In this document: positions 1-7,942 of the stretch, piece by piece
Position numbering within the stretch: position 1 is the stretch's first letter
Layout of the letters: each line of letters opens with the position of its first letter
Origin: Amycolatopsis sp. 195334CR
Lineage (GTDB): Bacteria; Actinomycetota; Actinomycetes; Mycobacteriales; Pseudonocardiaceae
Assembly (NCBI RefSeq): GCF_017309385.1
Contig: NZ_JAFJMJ010000002.1
Location: 1,922,001 to 1,986,000 of the forward strand
Length of the DNA stretch: 64,000 bases
Direction of reading: 5' to 3'
The notes under the pieces: model-generated
The model's database searches: none
What the model saw: only the letters and a program-made list of their open reading frames with translations
Told to the model about the DNA's origin: nothing
Position numbers and translations under genes: made by a program

Positions 1-116
1 TCGGGGTCGCCGCCCTGCACCGGGATCAGCTCGAAGCCGAGTACGCGGATGAACCAGTCGGCCTCCTCGGCGATCGGCGCGGTGCTGGCGAGGTAGAGGT
101 ACTCGTAGTGGCCCAC
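1..116 (-). CDS. N-terminal fragment of a VOC (glyoxalase)-like protein
   Basis: This gene runs off the left edge; only the first 38 or so codons are visible, starting at a GTG (complement of 114-116). The fragment contains AEEADWFIRVLGFELIPVQG. The pattern of a hydrophobic beta strand, a helix and a W-F-x-x-x-L-G-F-E segment is typical of the first beta-alpha-beta unit of VOC-superfamily proteins. An in-frame TGA sits just upstream of the GTG, so translation cannot start much earlier. The specific substrate cannot be inferred from this piece. Confidence 0.45.
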   Translation of the reverse strand, partial: MGHYEYLYLASTAPIAEEADWFIRVLGFELIPVQGGDP

Positions 117-206
117 GGGTCAGCCTAACCCGCGGGGAATAGGGAGGCGGGCCCCGTGGTTAACCTTGGCATCAAGTAGTTCAATGGCAAGCTAACTGGA
201 GGTGTC

Positions 207-797
207 ATGGACGAGCTGTTCCTCTTCCTCGAGGCCGGGGCGGATCCGGAACGCGACCGCGTGGTGCAGGACTTCGGCGGCTCCGAATCGCTGCTGGTGT
301 GGGTGCTGGACGGGGCGGCCGCCGCGCGCGTGGCCGCCGAACAGGTCGCCGCCGGGGTGCGCCTGATCGAGCTGTACCGCGGGTTCGACCTGGTCACGGC
401 CGGGCTGGTGATCGAAGCGGTGGACGGCCGGGCGGCGGTCGGCGTGGCCGGGTTCGGCTTCGGCGGCGGACCGGCCGAGCCGGTCGGGGACACCGCGACC
501 GTGTTCGTCGGCCATCCGGAGGCCGATCCGGCCGTGCACCGGGTGGTGCGCGAACACGGTGACGGCAGGCGCACCACCGCGGTCGCGGTTCCGGATTCCG
601 CCGCGGCCGTGGCGGTGGCGCGGGCACTGACCGAGCAGGGCACCGAGCTGATCGAGGTCTGCGGTGGTGCTTCGCTGACCGCCGCCCGTGACGTGGCGGT
701 GGCGCTGGCCGGGCGGGTGCCGGTGAGCCTGGTCAGCTGGCCGGTCGACTCGATCGAGCGCGCGGCCGCGTTCAAGGCGGAGTTCGACGCCGCCTGA
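207..797 (+). CDS. Duplicated DUF6506-like protein, function unknown
   Basis: A 196-residue soluble protein with no signal peptide or membrane segment. The two halves look like copies of one alpha/beta unit. Residues ~30-83 (VWVLDGAAAARVAAEQVAAG, then LIELYRGFDLVTA) match residues ~118-180 (TTAVAVPDSAAAVAVARALT, then LIEVCGGASLTAA). Each copy has a strand, a long Ala-rich helix, an LIE-hydrophobic-x-x-G-x-x-L-T-A stretch and a second helix. This resembles the small actinobacterial DUF6506 family, which is usually about 100 residues, so this would be an internal duplication. The ATG lies behind GGAGGTGTC, a good ribosome site. It is the only gene pointing right in this stretch. No function is known for the family. 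Confidence 0.75.
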   Translation: MDELFLFLEAGADPERDRVVQDFGGSESLLVWVLDGAAAARVAAEQVAAGVRLIELYRGFDLVTAGLVIEAVDGRAAVGVAGFGFGGGPAEPVGDTATVFVGHPEADPAVHRVVREHGDGRRTTAVAVPDSAAAVAVARALTEQGTELIEVCGGASLTAARDVAVALAGRVPVSLVSWPVDSIERAAAFKAEFDAA

Positions 798-838
798 TCA
801 GCGGCGCCGGTTCCTCGCGGAGCACGACGGTGTCCTGG

Positions 839-1336
839 TCAGCGCGCGGATTCGGTGTGCAGCAACAGTTCCTTGAGCAGGGCGGCGAGGGTTTCCCGTT
901 GGTCGGCGCCCAGCGGCGCGAGGAACTCCTCGTCGGCGGCGAGCACCGCGTCGAGGGCCTTCTCCGCGAGTTCGGTCCCGGCCTCGGTGAGCCGGATGCG
1001 CACCGCGCGCCGGTCCGCCGGGTCGGGATCGCGCGCGACCAGGCCGCCGCGCTCCAGCCGGTCCAGCCGCGCGGTCATCGCACCCGAGGTGATCAGCGCG
1101 GTTTCGGCGAGCGCCCGCGGGTGGGTCCCGCCGGGATCGGCCCGCCGCCGCAGCGTGTTCAGCACGTCGAAGTCGCCGTAGCTCAGGCCGAGCGGGCGCA
1201 GCGCGCCGACCACGGCCGCCTGGCCGTGGCCGGCGCAGCGGAACAACCGGCCGATCACCTGCAACGCGCTGACGTCGAGCCCGGTCCCGTGAGCGGTCCA
1301 CTCGTCGACCATCTGATCGATGGAATCCTTCGGCAC
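839..1336 (-). CDS. MarR-family transcriptional regulator
   Basis: A 165-residue winged-helix protein. The HTH core is visible as RALAETALITSGAMTARLDR (residues ~75-95), followed by the wing and the R-D-P-D-P-A-D-R-R-A-V-R-I-R-L-T motif that marks MarR proteins. The long helices at both ends form the dimerisation region. MarR proteins usually repress nearby transport or detoxification genes and release DNA on binding small phenolic ligands. The closest neighbour, a DUF6194 gene, is on the same strand only 31 bp upstream, so the two may be co-transcribed. The target is not evident. Confidence 0.9.
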   Translation of the reverse strand: MPKDSIDQMVDEWTAHGTGLDVSALQVIGRLFRCAGHGQAAVVGALRPLGLSYGDFDVLNTLRRRADPGGTHPRALAETALITSGAMTARLDRLERGGLVARDPDPADRRAVRIRLTEAGTELAEKALDAVLAADEEFLAPLGADQRETLAALLKELLLHTESAR

Positions 1337-1366
1337 GCTCCGAGCGTAACCGGGCTCGACGCGCGG

Positions 1367-1828
1367 TCACGCTCGGCGTTCGTAGCGGGCACGCGCCAGT
1401 TCGTACGCCGTGTGCAGGAGTTCCCGCGTGTCGGCCTCGGTCCGTGGACCGGGGTTCACCACGGCGAGCCAGCCCACGGTGCCGTAGACGGGATGCGCCA
1501 TCAGGGTGTCGGCGGCGCTGTGATCGACCTCCCCGGCGGGGTTGTCCCGCGGGGCGTGGCCGGTCCACTTGACGAAGTTCTCCTTGCCCGCGGCGATGTT
1601 GACCCGGAAGGCGTCCGGCCGGTCCAATCGCGACAGGGTGTCCTCGGGGTAGTCCTTGGTCACGATCGTGGCGAACGGCTGGGTGTTCGTCGGCATCACC
1701 CCATCGGGTGCGTAGAAGAAGAACGTGTCGCCCCAGGCCACCTCCGGCGATCCGTCGCCCTCGGCGGGCTGAACGGTCAGCACCCCGTCGAGGCCGTCCA
1801 CGTATTCGATGATCTCTTCTGGCTTCAT
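1367..1828 (-). CDS. DUF6194 family protein
   Basis: A 153-residue soluble protein. Features include MKPEEIIEYVDGL at the N-terminus, a central GDTFFFYAP and YPEDTLSRLDRPDAFRVNI, and a C-terminal MAHPVYGTVGWLAVVNP. These segments match my memory of the DUF6194 family, which resembles the MmcQ/YjbR-like fold and is common in Streptomyces and Amycolatopsis. No catalytic residues can be assigned. It probably shares a transcript with the downstream MarR gene and is divergent from the MerR gene at 1892, with 63 bp between the two starts. Confidence 0.7.
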   Translation of the reverse strand: MKPEEIIEYVDGLDGVLTVQPAEGDGSPEVAWGDTFFFYAPDGVMPTNTQPFATIVTKDYPEDTLSRLDRPDAFRVNIAAGKENFVKWTGHAPRDNPAGEVDHSAADTLMAHPVYGTVGWLAVVNPGPRTEADTRELLHTAYELARARYERRA

Positions 1829-1853
1829 GTGTTCCAGCGTTTCATTAAGGTGC

Positions 1854-1885
1854 TTGTGGAGACTTCAACCGGCAAAACGTAAGGT
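1854..1885 (+). promoter_or_regulatory. Putative MerR-type leaderless promoter
   Basis: TTGTGG (1854-1859) and TAAGGT (1880-1885) are separated by 20 bp. TAAGGT ends 6 nt before the GTG start of the MerR gene, the usual arrangement for a leaderless actinobacterial transcript. A 19-20 bp spacer is characteristic of promoters that MerR proteins activate by DNA untwisting, so autoregulation is plausible. The call rests on spacing and hexamer similarity only. Confidence 0.4.
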
Positions 1886-1891
1886 CGGCGC

Positions 1892-2599
1892 GTGTCAACC
1901 CTCAACACGGCCACCGTGGCACGGCGGGCCGGCTGCTCGGTGCAGCAGGTCCGCAACCTCGAACGGGACGGGGTGCTGCCCCCGGCCGCGCGCACCGACT
2001 CCGGGTACCGGCTCTACCGCGAGGTGCACGTCCGGTGCGCGCTGGCCTACCGCGCGCTGGCCGCCGGCTCGGGCCCGGTCGAGGCGAAGAAGATCATGCG
2101 GGCGGCACACCGCGACCCCGGCGACGCGCTGGCCCGGCTCGACGCTGCCCACGCGCGGCTGCACACCGAGCGCCTGGACCTCCGCCTCGCCGAGGAAGCC
2201 GCCGAAGCCATCTCCGCCGAACCGCTGCTGGACGTCCGCGCGGCGGACGCGATGAGCGTGTCCGAACTCGCCGCCGCGCTGGGCGTGCGCCCGTCGACCC
2301 TGCGGCACTGGGACGCCGAGGGGCTGGTCGTGCCGGATCGGGACGAGACCAGGGGAGCGCGACGGGTGTACTCACCCGCGCAGGTGCGCGACGCCCGGAT
2401 CGTGCACCAGTTGCGCGGCGCCGGTTACCGCGTCGGTCCATTGCGGACACTCATGCCGCAGATCCGGCTCGGCCGCCGGGGCGAGGACCTCCGCGCGGTG
2501 CTCGCGGCCAGGCAGACGGCAATCACCGCCCGGTCGCGGGCGCTGCTCGACGGGGCCGCCGCGCTGAGCGCCGCGATGGCCGATTCAGGCGACGTCTGA
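1892..2599 (+). CDS. MerR-family regulator with two HTH domains
   Basis: A 235-residue protein with two MerR-type DNA-binding modules. The first (residues ~4-70) has TATVARRAGCSVQQVRNLER followed by DSGYRLYREVHVRCALAYRA. The second (residues ~117-190) has SVSELAAALGVRPSTLRHWD then RGARRVYSPAQVRDARIVHQ. Each shows the HTH plus the Y-R-x-Y or R-x-Y-S wing. No cysteine pair or other metal site is visible, and the C-terminal effector region is short, so a ligand cannot be proposed. The GTG start has no Shine-Dalgarno and fits leaderless translation. Its 3' end overlaps the convergent DeoR gene by 15 bp. Confidence 0.85.
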   Translation: MSTLNTATVARRAGCSVQQVRNLERDGVLPPAARTDSGYRLYREVHVRCALAYRALAAGSGPVEAKKIMRAAHRDPGDALARLDAAHARLHTERLDLRLAEEAAEAISAEPLLDVRAADAMSVSELAAALGVRPSTLRHWDAEGLVVPDRDETRGARRVYSPAQVRDARIVHQLRGAGYRVGPLRTLMPQIRLGRRGEDLRAVLAARQTAITARSRALLDGAAALSAAMADSGDV

Positions 2600-3385
2600 G
2601 CTGTCGAGCCCGGCGCGCACCAGCGGGACGCCGGTTCCGGCGATCTCCGCGACCGCCTCGTCGTCCAGCTCGCCGTCGGTGATGATCTTGTCGATCTCGT
2701 CCAGCCGCAGCACCCGGTACCGCGCGAACCGGCCGAACTTCGCACTGCCCGCGACCAGCACCGAGGTGGTCGCCGCGGCCAGCGCCGCCCGCTTGACCTC
2801 GACCTTCGCCTCGACCGGCGTGGTGACACCGTGCCCGACGTCCCACGAACTCGACGACAGGAAGGCGATGTCCAGCGACAGCTCGCGCAGCGCGAGCGTG
2901 GCGAGCCTGCCCGCGGTGGACCGGTTCTCCTTCTCCACCCGGCCGCCGACGCAGATCAGGTCGACCCCCGGGTGGTCGCCGAAGTCCGCCACGGTGGCCA
3001 GGTCGTTGCTCACCACGGTCAGGTCGCGCACCTCGCCGAGGAACGGGCGCATGGCCTGGATGGTGGTCCCGGCGTCGAGGTAGACCGTCATCGAGTCGGT
3101 GACCAGCGCGGCCGCGGCCCGGGCCATCGCGGTCTTCTCGGCCCGGTCGGCGCCCGCCTTCTCGGTGCGGTCGGGTTCGCGCAGCAGCCGGGTGGCGATC
3201 TTCGCGCCGCCCGGCGTGGCCTCCACGCTGCCCTGCTTCTCCAGGGCGGCGATGTCGCGCCGGATGGTCATGTGGCTGACCCCGAGCAGTTCGGTGAGCT
3301 GGTGGTAGCTCAGGACCTGCGCGTGCCGCAGGTGACGCAGGATCTCCTGCCGTCGCTGCTCGGGGATGAGCGGCGGGCTCGCCAT
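2585..3385 (-). CDS. DeoR/GlpR-family regulator of the tetronate locus
   Basis: A 266-residue DeoR-type repressor. The N-terminal HTH (residues ~8-60) carries RRQEILRHLRHAQVLSYHQL and GVSHMTIRRDIAALEKQG, the signature R-R-D recognition helix. The C-terminal sugar-phosphate sensor (residues ~75-250) shows the DeoRC hallmarks VYLDAGTTIQAMRPFL, TVVSNDLATVADFG, VDLICVGGRVEKENRSTAG and VLVAGSAKFGRFARYRV. It starts 3 bp after the otnC stop and is the last gene of the otnK-otnC-deoR unit. It most likely senses a phosphorylated pathway intermediate and acts in the otnK/dehydrogenase intergenic region. Confidence 0.9.
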   Translation of the reverse strand: MASPPLIPEQRRQEILRHLRHAQVLSYHQLTELLGVSHMTIRRDIAALEKQGSVEATPGGAKIATRLLREPDRTEKAGADRAEKTAMARAAAALVTDSMTVYLDAGTTIQAMRPFLGEVRDLTVVSNDLATVADFGDHPGVDLICVGGRVEKENRSTAGRLATLALRELSLDIAFLSSSSWDVGHGVTTPVEAKVEVKRAALAAATTSVLVAGSAKFGRFARYRVLRLDEIDKIITDGELDDEAVAEIAGTGVPLVRAGLDSSDVA

Positions 3386-3388
3386 GGA

Positions 3389-4045
3389 CTACCTCCTCGG
3401 GGCGCTCAGTGTAGTTCGCCACGGGCTGGACCATTGGCGCGCCAGCGCGGCGGCCGCGTCGGCGTCGAGTTCCCGGCGCGCGAGGCCGGTGGTCAGCAGG
3501 GTGATCCGGCAGGCTTCCTCGAGTTCGACGGCCCGGTCGACGGCCTCGTCGAGGTTCGCTCCGGCCAGCACCGAACCGTGGTTGGCCAGCAACGCCGCCC
3601 GCAGCTCCCACGGGCTTTCGCGCAGGTCGTCACCGAGGCCGGGATCGCCCGGCGGGCGGTAGGGGAGCAGCGGCGTCTGCCCGACGCGCATCACGAAGTA
3701 CGGGGTGAGCGGCGGGACCGCGCTGTGCTCGGCCCACGGTTCCAGGCAGGACACCGCCACGGTGGACGGCGAATGCACGTGGACCACCGCGCGGTGGCGG
3801 TCGTCGCGGCGGTAGAAGGCGACGTGCAGAGGCCATTCCTTCGACGGCTTCGCGCCGTCGAGCAGGCGGCCGTCGAGGTCGAGCACGGCGATGTTCTCCG
3901 CCCGCATCCGCCCGAGCGACACCCCGGTCCCGCTGAGCAGGATGCGGTCGCCGTCGCGCACGCTGATGTTGCCGCTGGTCCCGGGGCTGAGGCCCTCGTC
4001 GACCACGCGGATCCCGGCGGCGATCAGGTCTTCGGCCGCGCTCAC
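3389..4045 (-). CDS. otnC: 3-oxo-tetronate 4-phosphate decarboxylase (class II aldolase family)
   Basis: A 218-residue class II aldolase-fold protein. The expected metal site is present: H89 and H91 in VVHVHSP, H156 in ANHGSVL, plus the K-x-S-K-E70 catalytic glutamate loop. The N-terminal SPGTSGNISVR is the phosphate/substrate loop. Family members coupled to a DUF1537 kinase (OtnC) decarboxylate 3-oxo-tetronate 4-phosphate to dihydroxyacetone phosphate. Overlap of its ATG with the otnK stop (ATGA, 4042-4045) supports this pairing and translational coupling. The related OiaC-type substrate of apiose pathways is an alternative that sequence alone cannot exclude. Confidence 0.85.
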   Translation of the reverse strand: MSAAEDLIAAGIRVVDEGLSPGTSGNISVRDGDRILLSGTGVSLGRMRAENIAVLDLDGRLLDGAKPSKEWPLHVAFYRRDDRHRAVVHVHSPSTVAVSCLEPWAEHSAVPPLTPYFVMRVGQTPLLPYRPPGDPGLGDDLRESPWELRAALLANHGSVLAGANLDEAVDRAVELEEACRITLLTTGLARRELDADAAAALARQWSSPWRTTLSAPRR

Positions 4046-5265
4046 GCGAGCCGCTCCCAGGCCGAGGTGAACAGGTCGTCGGGCCCGAAGTTGCCGCTCT
4101 TGAGGGCCAGCGCGAGGTCGCCGGCGGTGGTGGTGGCACCGCTCCAGCAGATGCCGGGCGCGATCTCCGGCCCGATCCGCAGCAGGCCGATGCCGAGCGC
4201 ACGCACGATCGCGCCGCTGGTCTCCCCGCCCGCCGCGAGCAGGCGGGTGATCCCGGCTTCGGCGACGAGCCGCCGCGCCGCCCCGGCCAGCACCTCTTCG
4301 ACCGCGGGCGCGACCGGTCGACCGTCTACTTCGGACACGACGTCCGCGGTTTCACCCGTCGCGTAGACGACGGGTGCGGCGCCCGCCGCCTGCGCGCGGA
4401 CCCAGTCGACGAGGCGGCCGATCTCGGCACCGGGTTCGTGGACGGCTGCCCGCGGGTCGACGCGGCGCACCGGCTGCGTGCGGGCAGCGTCGGCGATCTG
4501 CCGGCGGGTGGTCGCGGACGCGCTACCGCACAGCACCACCCGGCCGGTGTCCGGAATGGACTGCCAGTCGTCGTCCGGGGTGCCGGGGCTGCGCAGGCCG
4601 CGGGCGAGGCCGGAACCCCCGCTGACCACCGGGCTGTCGGCGACCGCGGCACCCAGCACGCGCAGGTCCTCGTCGTCGATCGTGTCGACCACCACGTACC
4701 GCGCCGGTGCGGCCGCGATGGCCGCGCGCACGGCGTCCGCGCCCTGGCGGATGGTGCCGTGGTGGAGTTCCGCGACCGCGTGCGGGGTCTGCGGGCGAAG
4801 GAGGTCCGCGACCCGGGAACGGGTCATCGGGGTGAGCGGGTGGTGCCGCATCGACGAGTGTTCGAGCAGGTCGGCGCCGACGAAGAGGTGTCCGAGGTAG
4901 ACGGTGCGGCCGTTGGCGGGCAGCGCGGGCGCGACGACCACCTTCTCCGCGCCCAGTTCGTCCGCGACCACGTCCAGCACCGGGCCGATGTTGCCCGCGT
5001 CGGTGGAGTCGAAGGTGGAGCAGTACTTCACGTAGACCTGGTCCGCGCCCCAGTCGCGCAGGCGGTGCAGCGCCGCCCGCGAGGTGTCCACCGCCTCGGC
5101 GACGGGTGCGGTCCGGGTCTTGAGCGCGATCACGACGGCGTCCAGGCCCGCGGTGGTGCCGGGGTCGTGGTCCTCGATCGTGACCGCGACCCGGTATCCG
5201 TTGCGGCGCAACATGATCGCCAGATCGGTGGCGCCGGTGAAGTCGTCGGCGATGGCTCCCAGCAT
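4042..5265 (-). CDS. otnK: 3-oxo-tetronate kinase (DUF1537 four-carbon acid sugar kinase)
   Basis: A 407-residue kinase with MLGAIADDFTGATDLA at the very N-terminus, the hallmark acid-sugar-binding motif of the DUF1537 family (PF07005). The C-terminal nucleotide-binding domain shows LLAAGGETSGAIVRALG and PGICWSGATTTAGDLALALK, with the conserved GGETS and K-S-G-N-F-G motifs. The family phosphorylates 3-oxo-tetronate at O4 in L-threonate/D-erythronate catabolism. The frame stays open to 5352, but I start at 5265 because the conserved motif begins there and upstream residues are unlike the family. It is divergent from the SAF-domain dehydrogenase and coupled to otnC. Confidence 0.88.
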   Translation of the reverse strand: MLGAIADDFTGATDLAIMLRRNGYRVAVTIEDHDPGTTAGLDAVVIALKTRTAPVAEAVDTSRAALHRLRDWGADQVYVKYCSTFDSTDAGNIGPVLDVVADELGAEKVVVAPALPANGRTVYLGHLFVGADLLEHSSMRHHPLTPMTRSRVADLLRPQTPHAVAELHHGTIRQGADAVRAAIAAAPARYVVVDTIDDEDLRVLGAAVADSPVVSGGSGLARGLRSPGTPDDDWQSIPDTGRVVLCGSASATTRRQIADAARTQPVRRVDPRAAVHEPGAEIGRLVDWVRAQAAGAAPVVYATGETADVVSEVDGRPVAPAVEEVLAGAARRLVAEAGITRLLAAGGETSGAIVRALGIGLLRIGPEIAPGICWSGATTTAGDLALALKSGNFGPDDLFTSAWERLA

Positions 5266-5354
5266 GGGTCCATCACACCGCATGTGAAGATTTGGTGCAA
5301 GTTTGTAAAAATCTAGATCGTGTGTCACAGTGCTGTCCTCAGATTGGAGCAACG
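5266..5354. promoter_or_regulatory. Divergent promoter/operator region of the tetronate locus
   Basis: This 89-bp region is clearly more AT-rich than its surroundings. It contains an inverted repeat AGATTT (5288-5293) / AAATCT (5309-5314) around TTTGGTGCAAGTTTGT, and the pair CACA/TGTG at its left. It must hold promoters for both otnK (minus) and the dehydrogenase (plus). It is the obvious place for the DeoR-type repressor encoded at 2585-3385 to bind. Assigning the operator is inference. Confidence 0.5.
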
Positions 5355-6656
5355 GTGATCCACTCCCATGCCGCGCGAGACCGCGAGCCGGTCCGCATCG
5401 CGCTGACCGGCGCCAACGGCGGTTACGGCCGCACGCTGCTCGCCCAGTTGCGGCGCACCCCCGAGCTGATCCCGGCCGTGCTCGTCGAGCCCGACGCGGA
5501 CGGGATGCGGCGCACGCTGGCCGAACTGGGCCTCGGCGACACGACCGTGGTGGCCGGCGGCGCCGGCCTGGACTGGAACGGGGTCGACGTGCTCGTCGAG
5601 GCCACCGGCCAGGTCGCCGTCGGCACCGAGTACGCGGAGTCCGCTTTGGACCACGGCGTGCACGTGGTGATGGTCAGCAAGGAGGTGGACACCGTGGCCG
5701 GGGTCGCGCTGGCGGCGAAGGCCGAGGCGGCCGGGCTCCGCTACCTGCCCGGCGACGGTGACCAGCCGGCCAACCTGCTCCGCCTGGTCGACTGGGTGTC
5801 CGCGACCGGGCTGGAGCTCGTCGCGATCGGCAAGTCGGGGGAGTACGACCTGGTCTTCGACCCGGCCACCGGCACCGTCACCCAGGCCGGGGTGAGCGTC
5901 GATGCGCCCGGCCTGGCCGACCTGCTCGACCTCGGCCCGGACCCGCGGGCCACGGTGGACCGCCGCGCCGCACTGGTCGGCGGGCTCAAGCGCTCGGCCG
6001 CCGCCGACCTGTGCGAGATGACCGTGGTCGCGATGCGCACCGGCGCCGTGCCCGATGTGGAGGGCCTGCACTACCCGGTCGCCCGCATCGCCGAACTCGC
6101 CGACATCTACGCCGCCCGCGAGGACGGCGGCATCCTGAGCCGGGACGGCGTGGTCGACGTGTTCTCCGCGCTGCGCCTGCCGGGTGAAGCGAGCTTCGCC
6201 GGCGGGGTGTTCGCGGTGGTGCGGACCGGCGACCCGGTGACCTGGGAACTGTTGCGCGGCAAGGGACACGTGGTCAGCCGGAACGGCAGGTACGCGTGCT
6301 TCTACTGGCCGTACCACGCGATGGGCGTGGAAACCCCGCTCACCATCCACGCCGCGGTGGACGGTACCGGCGTCGCGCCGCGGCCCGGGCTGTCGACGTT
6401 GCTGGCCGCCAGGGCGGCGACCGCGCTCGAACCCGGCACCCCGTTCCAGGTGACCGGCCACCACCACGAGATCGACGGCGTCGCGCCGGTGATGGTGCCG
6501 CCGTCGGCCGGGATCGCGCCCTACTACCTGCTCGGCGGCGCGCGGTTGCGCCGTGCGGTCGCCGAAGGTGAGCTGGTGCGCCTGGACGACCTCGACGGCG
6601 TCGCCCCCGGCCCGCTCGCCGCGCACACCTCCAGCCGAAGGGAGCCGGGCGCATGA
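5355..6656 (+). CDS. SAF-domain NAD(P)-binding oxidoreductase (COG4091, homoserine-dehydrogenase-like)
   Basis: A 433-residue protein. The N-terminal Rossmann domain shows RIALTGANGGYGRTLLAQL (glycine-rich loop), VDVLVEATGQ and HVVMVSKEVD, as in homoserine-dehydrogenase-like and COG4091 proteins. The middle part contains LRYLPGDGDQPANLLRLVDW. The C-terminus carries a SAF domain with LLAARAATALEPGTPF and LRRAVAEGELVRLDDLDGV. I chose the GTG at 5355, preceded by GGAGCAAC; an open frame to 5292 lacks a ribosome site. The gene opens the rightward arm and its stop overlaps the permease start (ATGA). By position it should oxidise or isomerise the sugar acid that feeds OtnK, but this reaction is not established for the family. 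Confidence 0.75.
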   Translation: MIHSHAARDREPVRIALTGANGGYGRTLLAQLRRTPELIPAVLVEPDADGMRRTLAELGLGDTTVVAGGAGLDWNGVDVLVEATGQVAVGTEYAESALDHGVHVVMVSKEVDTVAGVALAAKAEAAGLRYLPGDGDQPANLLRLVDWVSATGLELVAIGKSGEYDLVFDPATGTVTQAGVSVDAPGLADLLDLGPDPRATVDRRAALVGGLKRSAAADLCEMTVVAMRTGAVPDVEGLHYPVARIAELADIYAAREDGGILSRDGVVDVFSALRLPGEASFAGGVFAVVRTGDPVTWELLRGKGHVVSRNGRYACFYWPYHAMGVETPLTIHAAVDGTGVAPRPGLSTLLAARAATALEPGTPFQVTGHHHEIDGVAPVMVPPSAGIAPYYLLGGARLRRAVAEGELVRLDDLDGVAPGPLAAHTSSRREPGA

Positions 6657-7942
6657 ACGCCGAAGTCATCGCGTTGATCGTGTTCGCCGCGGTGTTCGCG
6701 ATTTCCGCGATCCGCAACGTCCACATGGGAGCGCTGGCGCTGGTCGCCGCGTTCATCGTGGGCATCGGCGTGGTCGGGGAGGGCCTCGACGAGATCCTCG
6801 AGGCGTTCCCGGTGGACGCGCTGCTGATCCTGCTCGGCATCACCTACCTGTTCGGCATGGCCAGGGAGACCGGCACCATCGACTGGCTGGTCGACCGCTC
6901 GATCCGGCTGGTCGGGCCGCGGGTGGCGCTGCTGCCGTGGGCGATGTGGCTGATCGGCACCGGGGTGGCCTGCCTCGGCACCTCGCACGCGGCGTTCGCG
7001 GTGGTGCCGATCGCGATGTCGCTGGCCACCACGCACCGGATCAGCCCGACGCTGATGGGCATCGCGATGAGCTCCGCGATCGTCGGTGGTGCGCTGGCGC
7101 CGACCAGCATCAACGGCATCACCGTGGCGACCATCGCCGAGGACGCGGGCCTGCCCTACAACGCGGCGCTGATGTTCGGCCTGTCGGTCGGGGTGAACGC
7201 GCTGGTGGTGCTGGTGGCGTTCCTGATGTTCGGCGGCCCGGAACTGGTGCGGCGGTCGCGGTCCGAAGTGGCCGCGCCGGGTGAGGGTGGTGGCACCGCG
7301 GTGCTCACCGAGGCGCCGCCGATCAACCGGACCCAGGTGACCGTGCTGGTGGCGTTGTTCCTGCTGGTGGCGGGGTTCTTCACGCTGACCGTGCTCGATG
7401 TGGACGTCAACCTCGGGGTGGTCGCGCTGACCCTGGCGGTGTTCCTGTCGCTGCTGGTGCCCGACGTCGGCCGCAAGGCGATCTCGAAGGTCGACTGGGG
7501 CACGATCCTGCTGCTGGGCGGCATTCTGACCTATGTCGGGGTGCTGACCCGGCTGGGCGCGATCGACCAGCTCGGCGAGCTGGCGCGGTCGGTGAACGTG
7601 CCGCTGATCGCGGCGGTGGTGATCTGCGTGATCGCCGGTCTGGTCTCGGCCTTCGCGTCGACGATCGGCATCCTCGGTGCGCTGATCCCGCTGGCCGTGC
7701 CGCTGCTGGTCGCCGGTGGCGGGCTGGAGGTGACCGGGTTCATCTACGCACTGGCCATCTCGGCGTCCCTTGTGGACTGCGCCCCCTTCTCCACAACGGG
7801 CGCCACGATCGTCGCCTCCGCGGCGGAGCCCGAACGCCCCCTGCTGTCCAAACGCCTGACGGCGTGGGGCTTCGCCATGGTGCTGATCGGACCGGCCTTC
7901 ACCATCCTGACGATGGTGCTGCCGCAGCTCCTCCTGGCCTAG
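6653..7942 (+). CDS. MatC/SLC13-type dicarboxylate or sugar-acid permease
   Basis: A 429-residue integral membrane protein with about 11-12 hydrophobic segments. It has two halves: residues 1-~205 with NVHMGALALVAAF and LGTSHAAFAVVPIAMSLATT, and ~225-429 with ALFLLVAGFFTLTVL and SAFASTIGILGALIPLAVPL. The first half fits the MatC N-terminal domain, and the A/S-F-A-S-T / S-H-A-A-F re-entrant loops fit the ion-transporter superfamily. Its coupling to the dehydrogenase suggests uptake of a four-carbon sugar acid. The TA of its TAG stop is the left target-site copy of the IS element, so the insertion left the protein intact. Confidence 0.82.
   Translation: MNAEVIALIVFAAVFAISAIRNVHMGALALVAAFIVGIGVVGEGLDEILEAFPVDALLILLGITYLFGMARETGTIDWLVDRSIRLVGPRVALLPWAMWLIGTGVACLGTSHAAFAVVPIAMSLATTHRISPTLMGIAMSSAIVGGALAPTSINGITVATIAEDAGLPYNAALMFGLSVGVNALVVLVAFLMFGGPELVRRSRSEVAAPGEGGGTAVLTEAPPINRTQVTVLVALFLLVAGFFTLTVLDVDVNLGVVALTLAVFLSLLVPDVGRKAISKVDWGTILLLGGILTYVGVLTRLGAIDQLGELARSVNVPLIAAVVICVIAGLVSAFASTIGILGALIPLAVPLLVAGGGLEVTGFIYALAISASLVDCAPFSTTGATIVASAAEPERPLLSKRLTAWGFAMVLIGPAFTILTMVLPQLLLA

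Noticed and set aside
5266..5352. N-terminal extension of the otnK kinase
   Set aside because: The family's conserved N-terminal motif starts at the ATG at 5265; the extension would cover the divergent promoter region.
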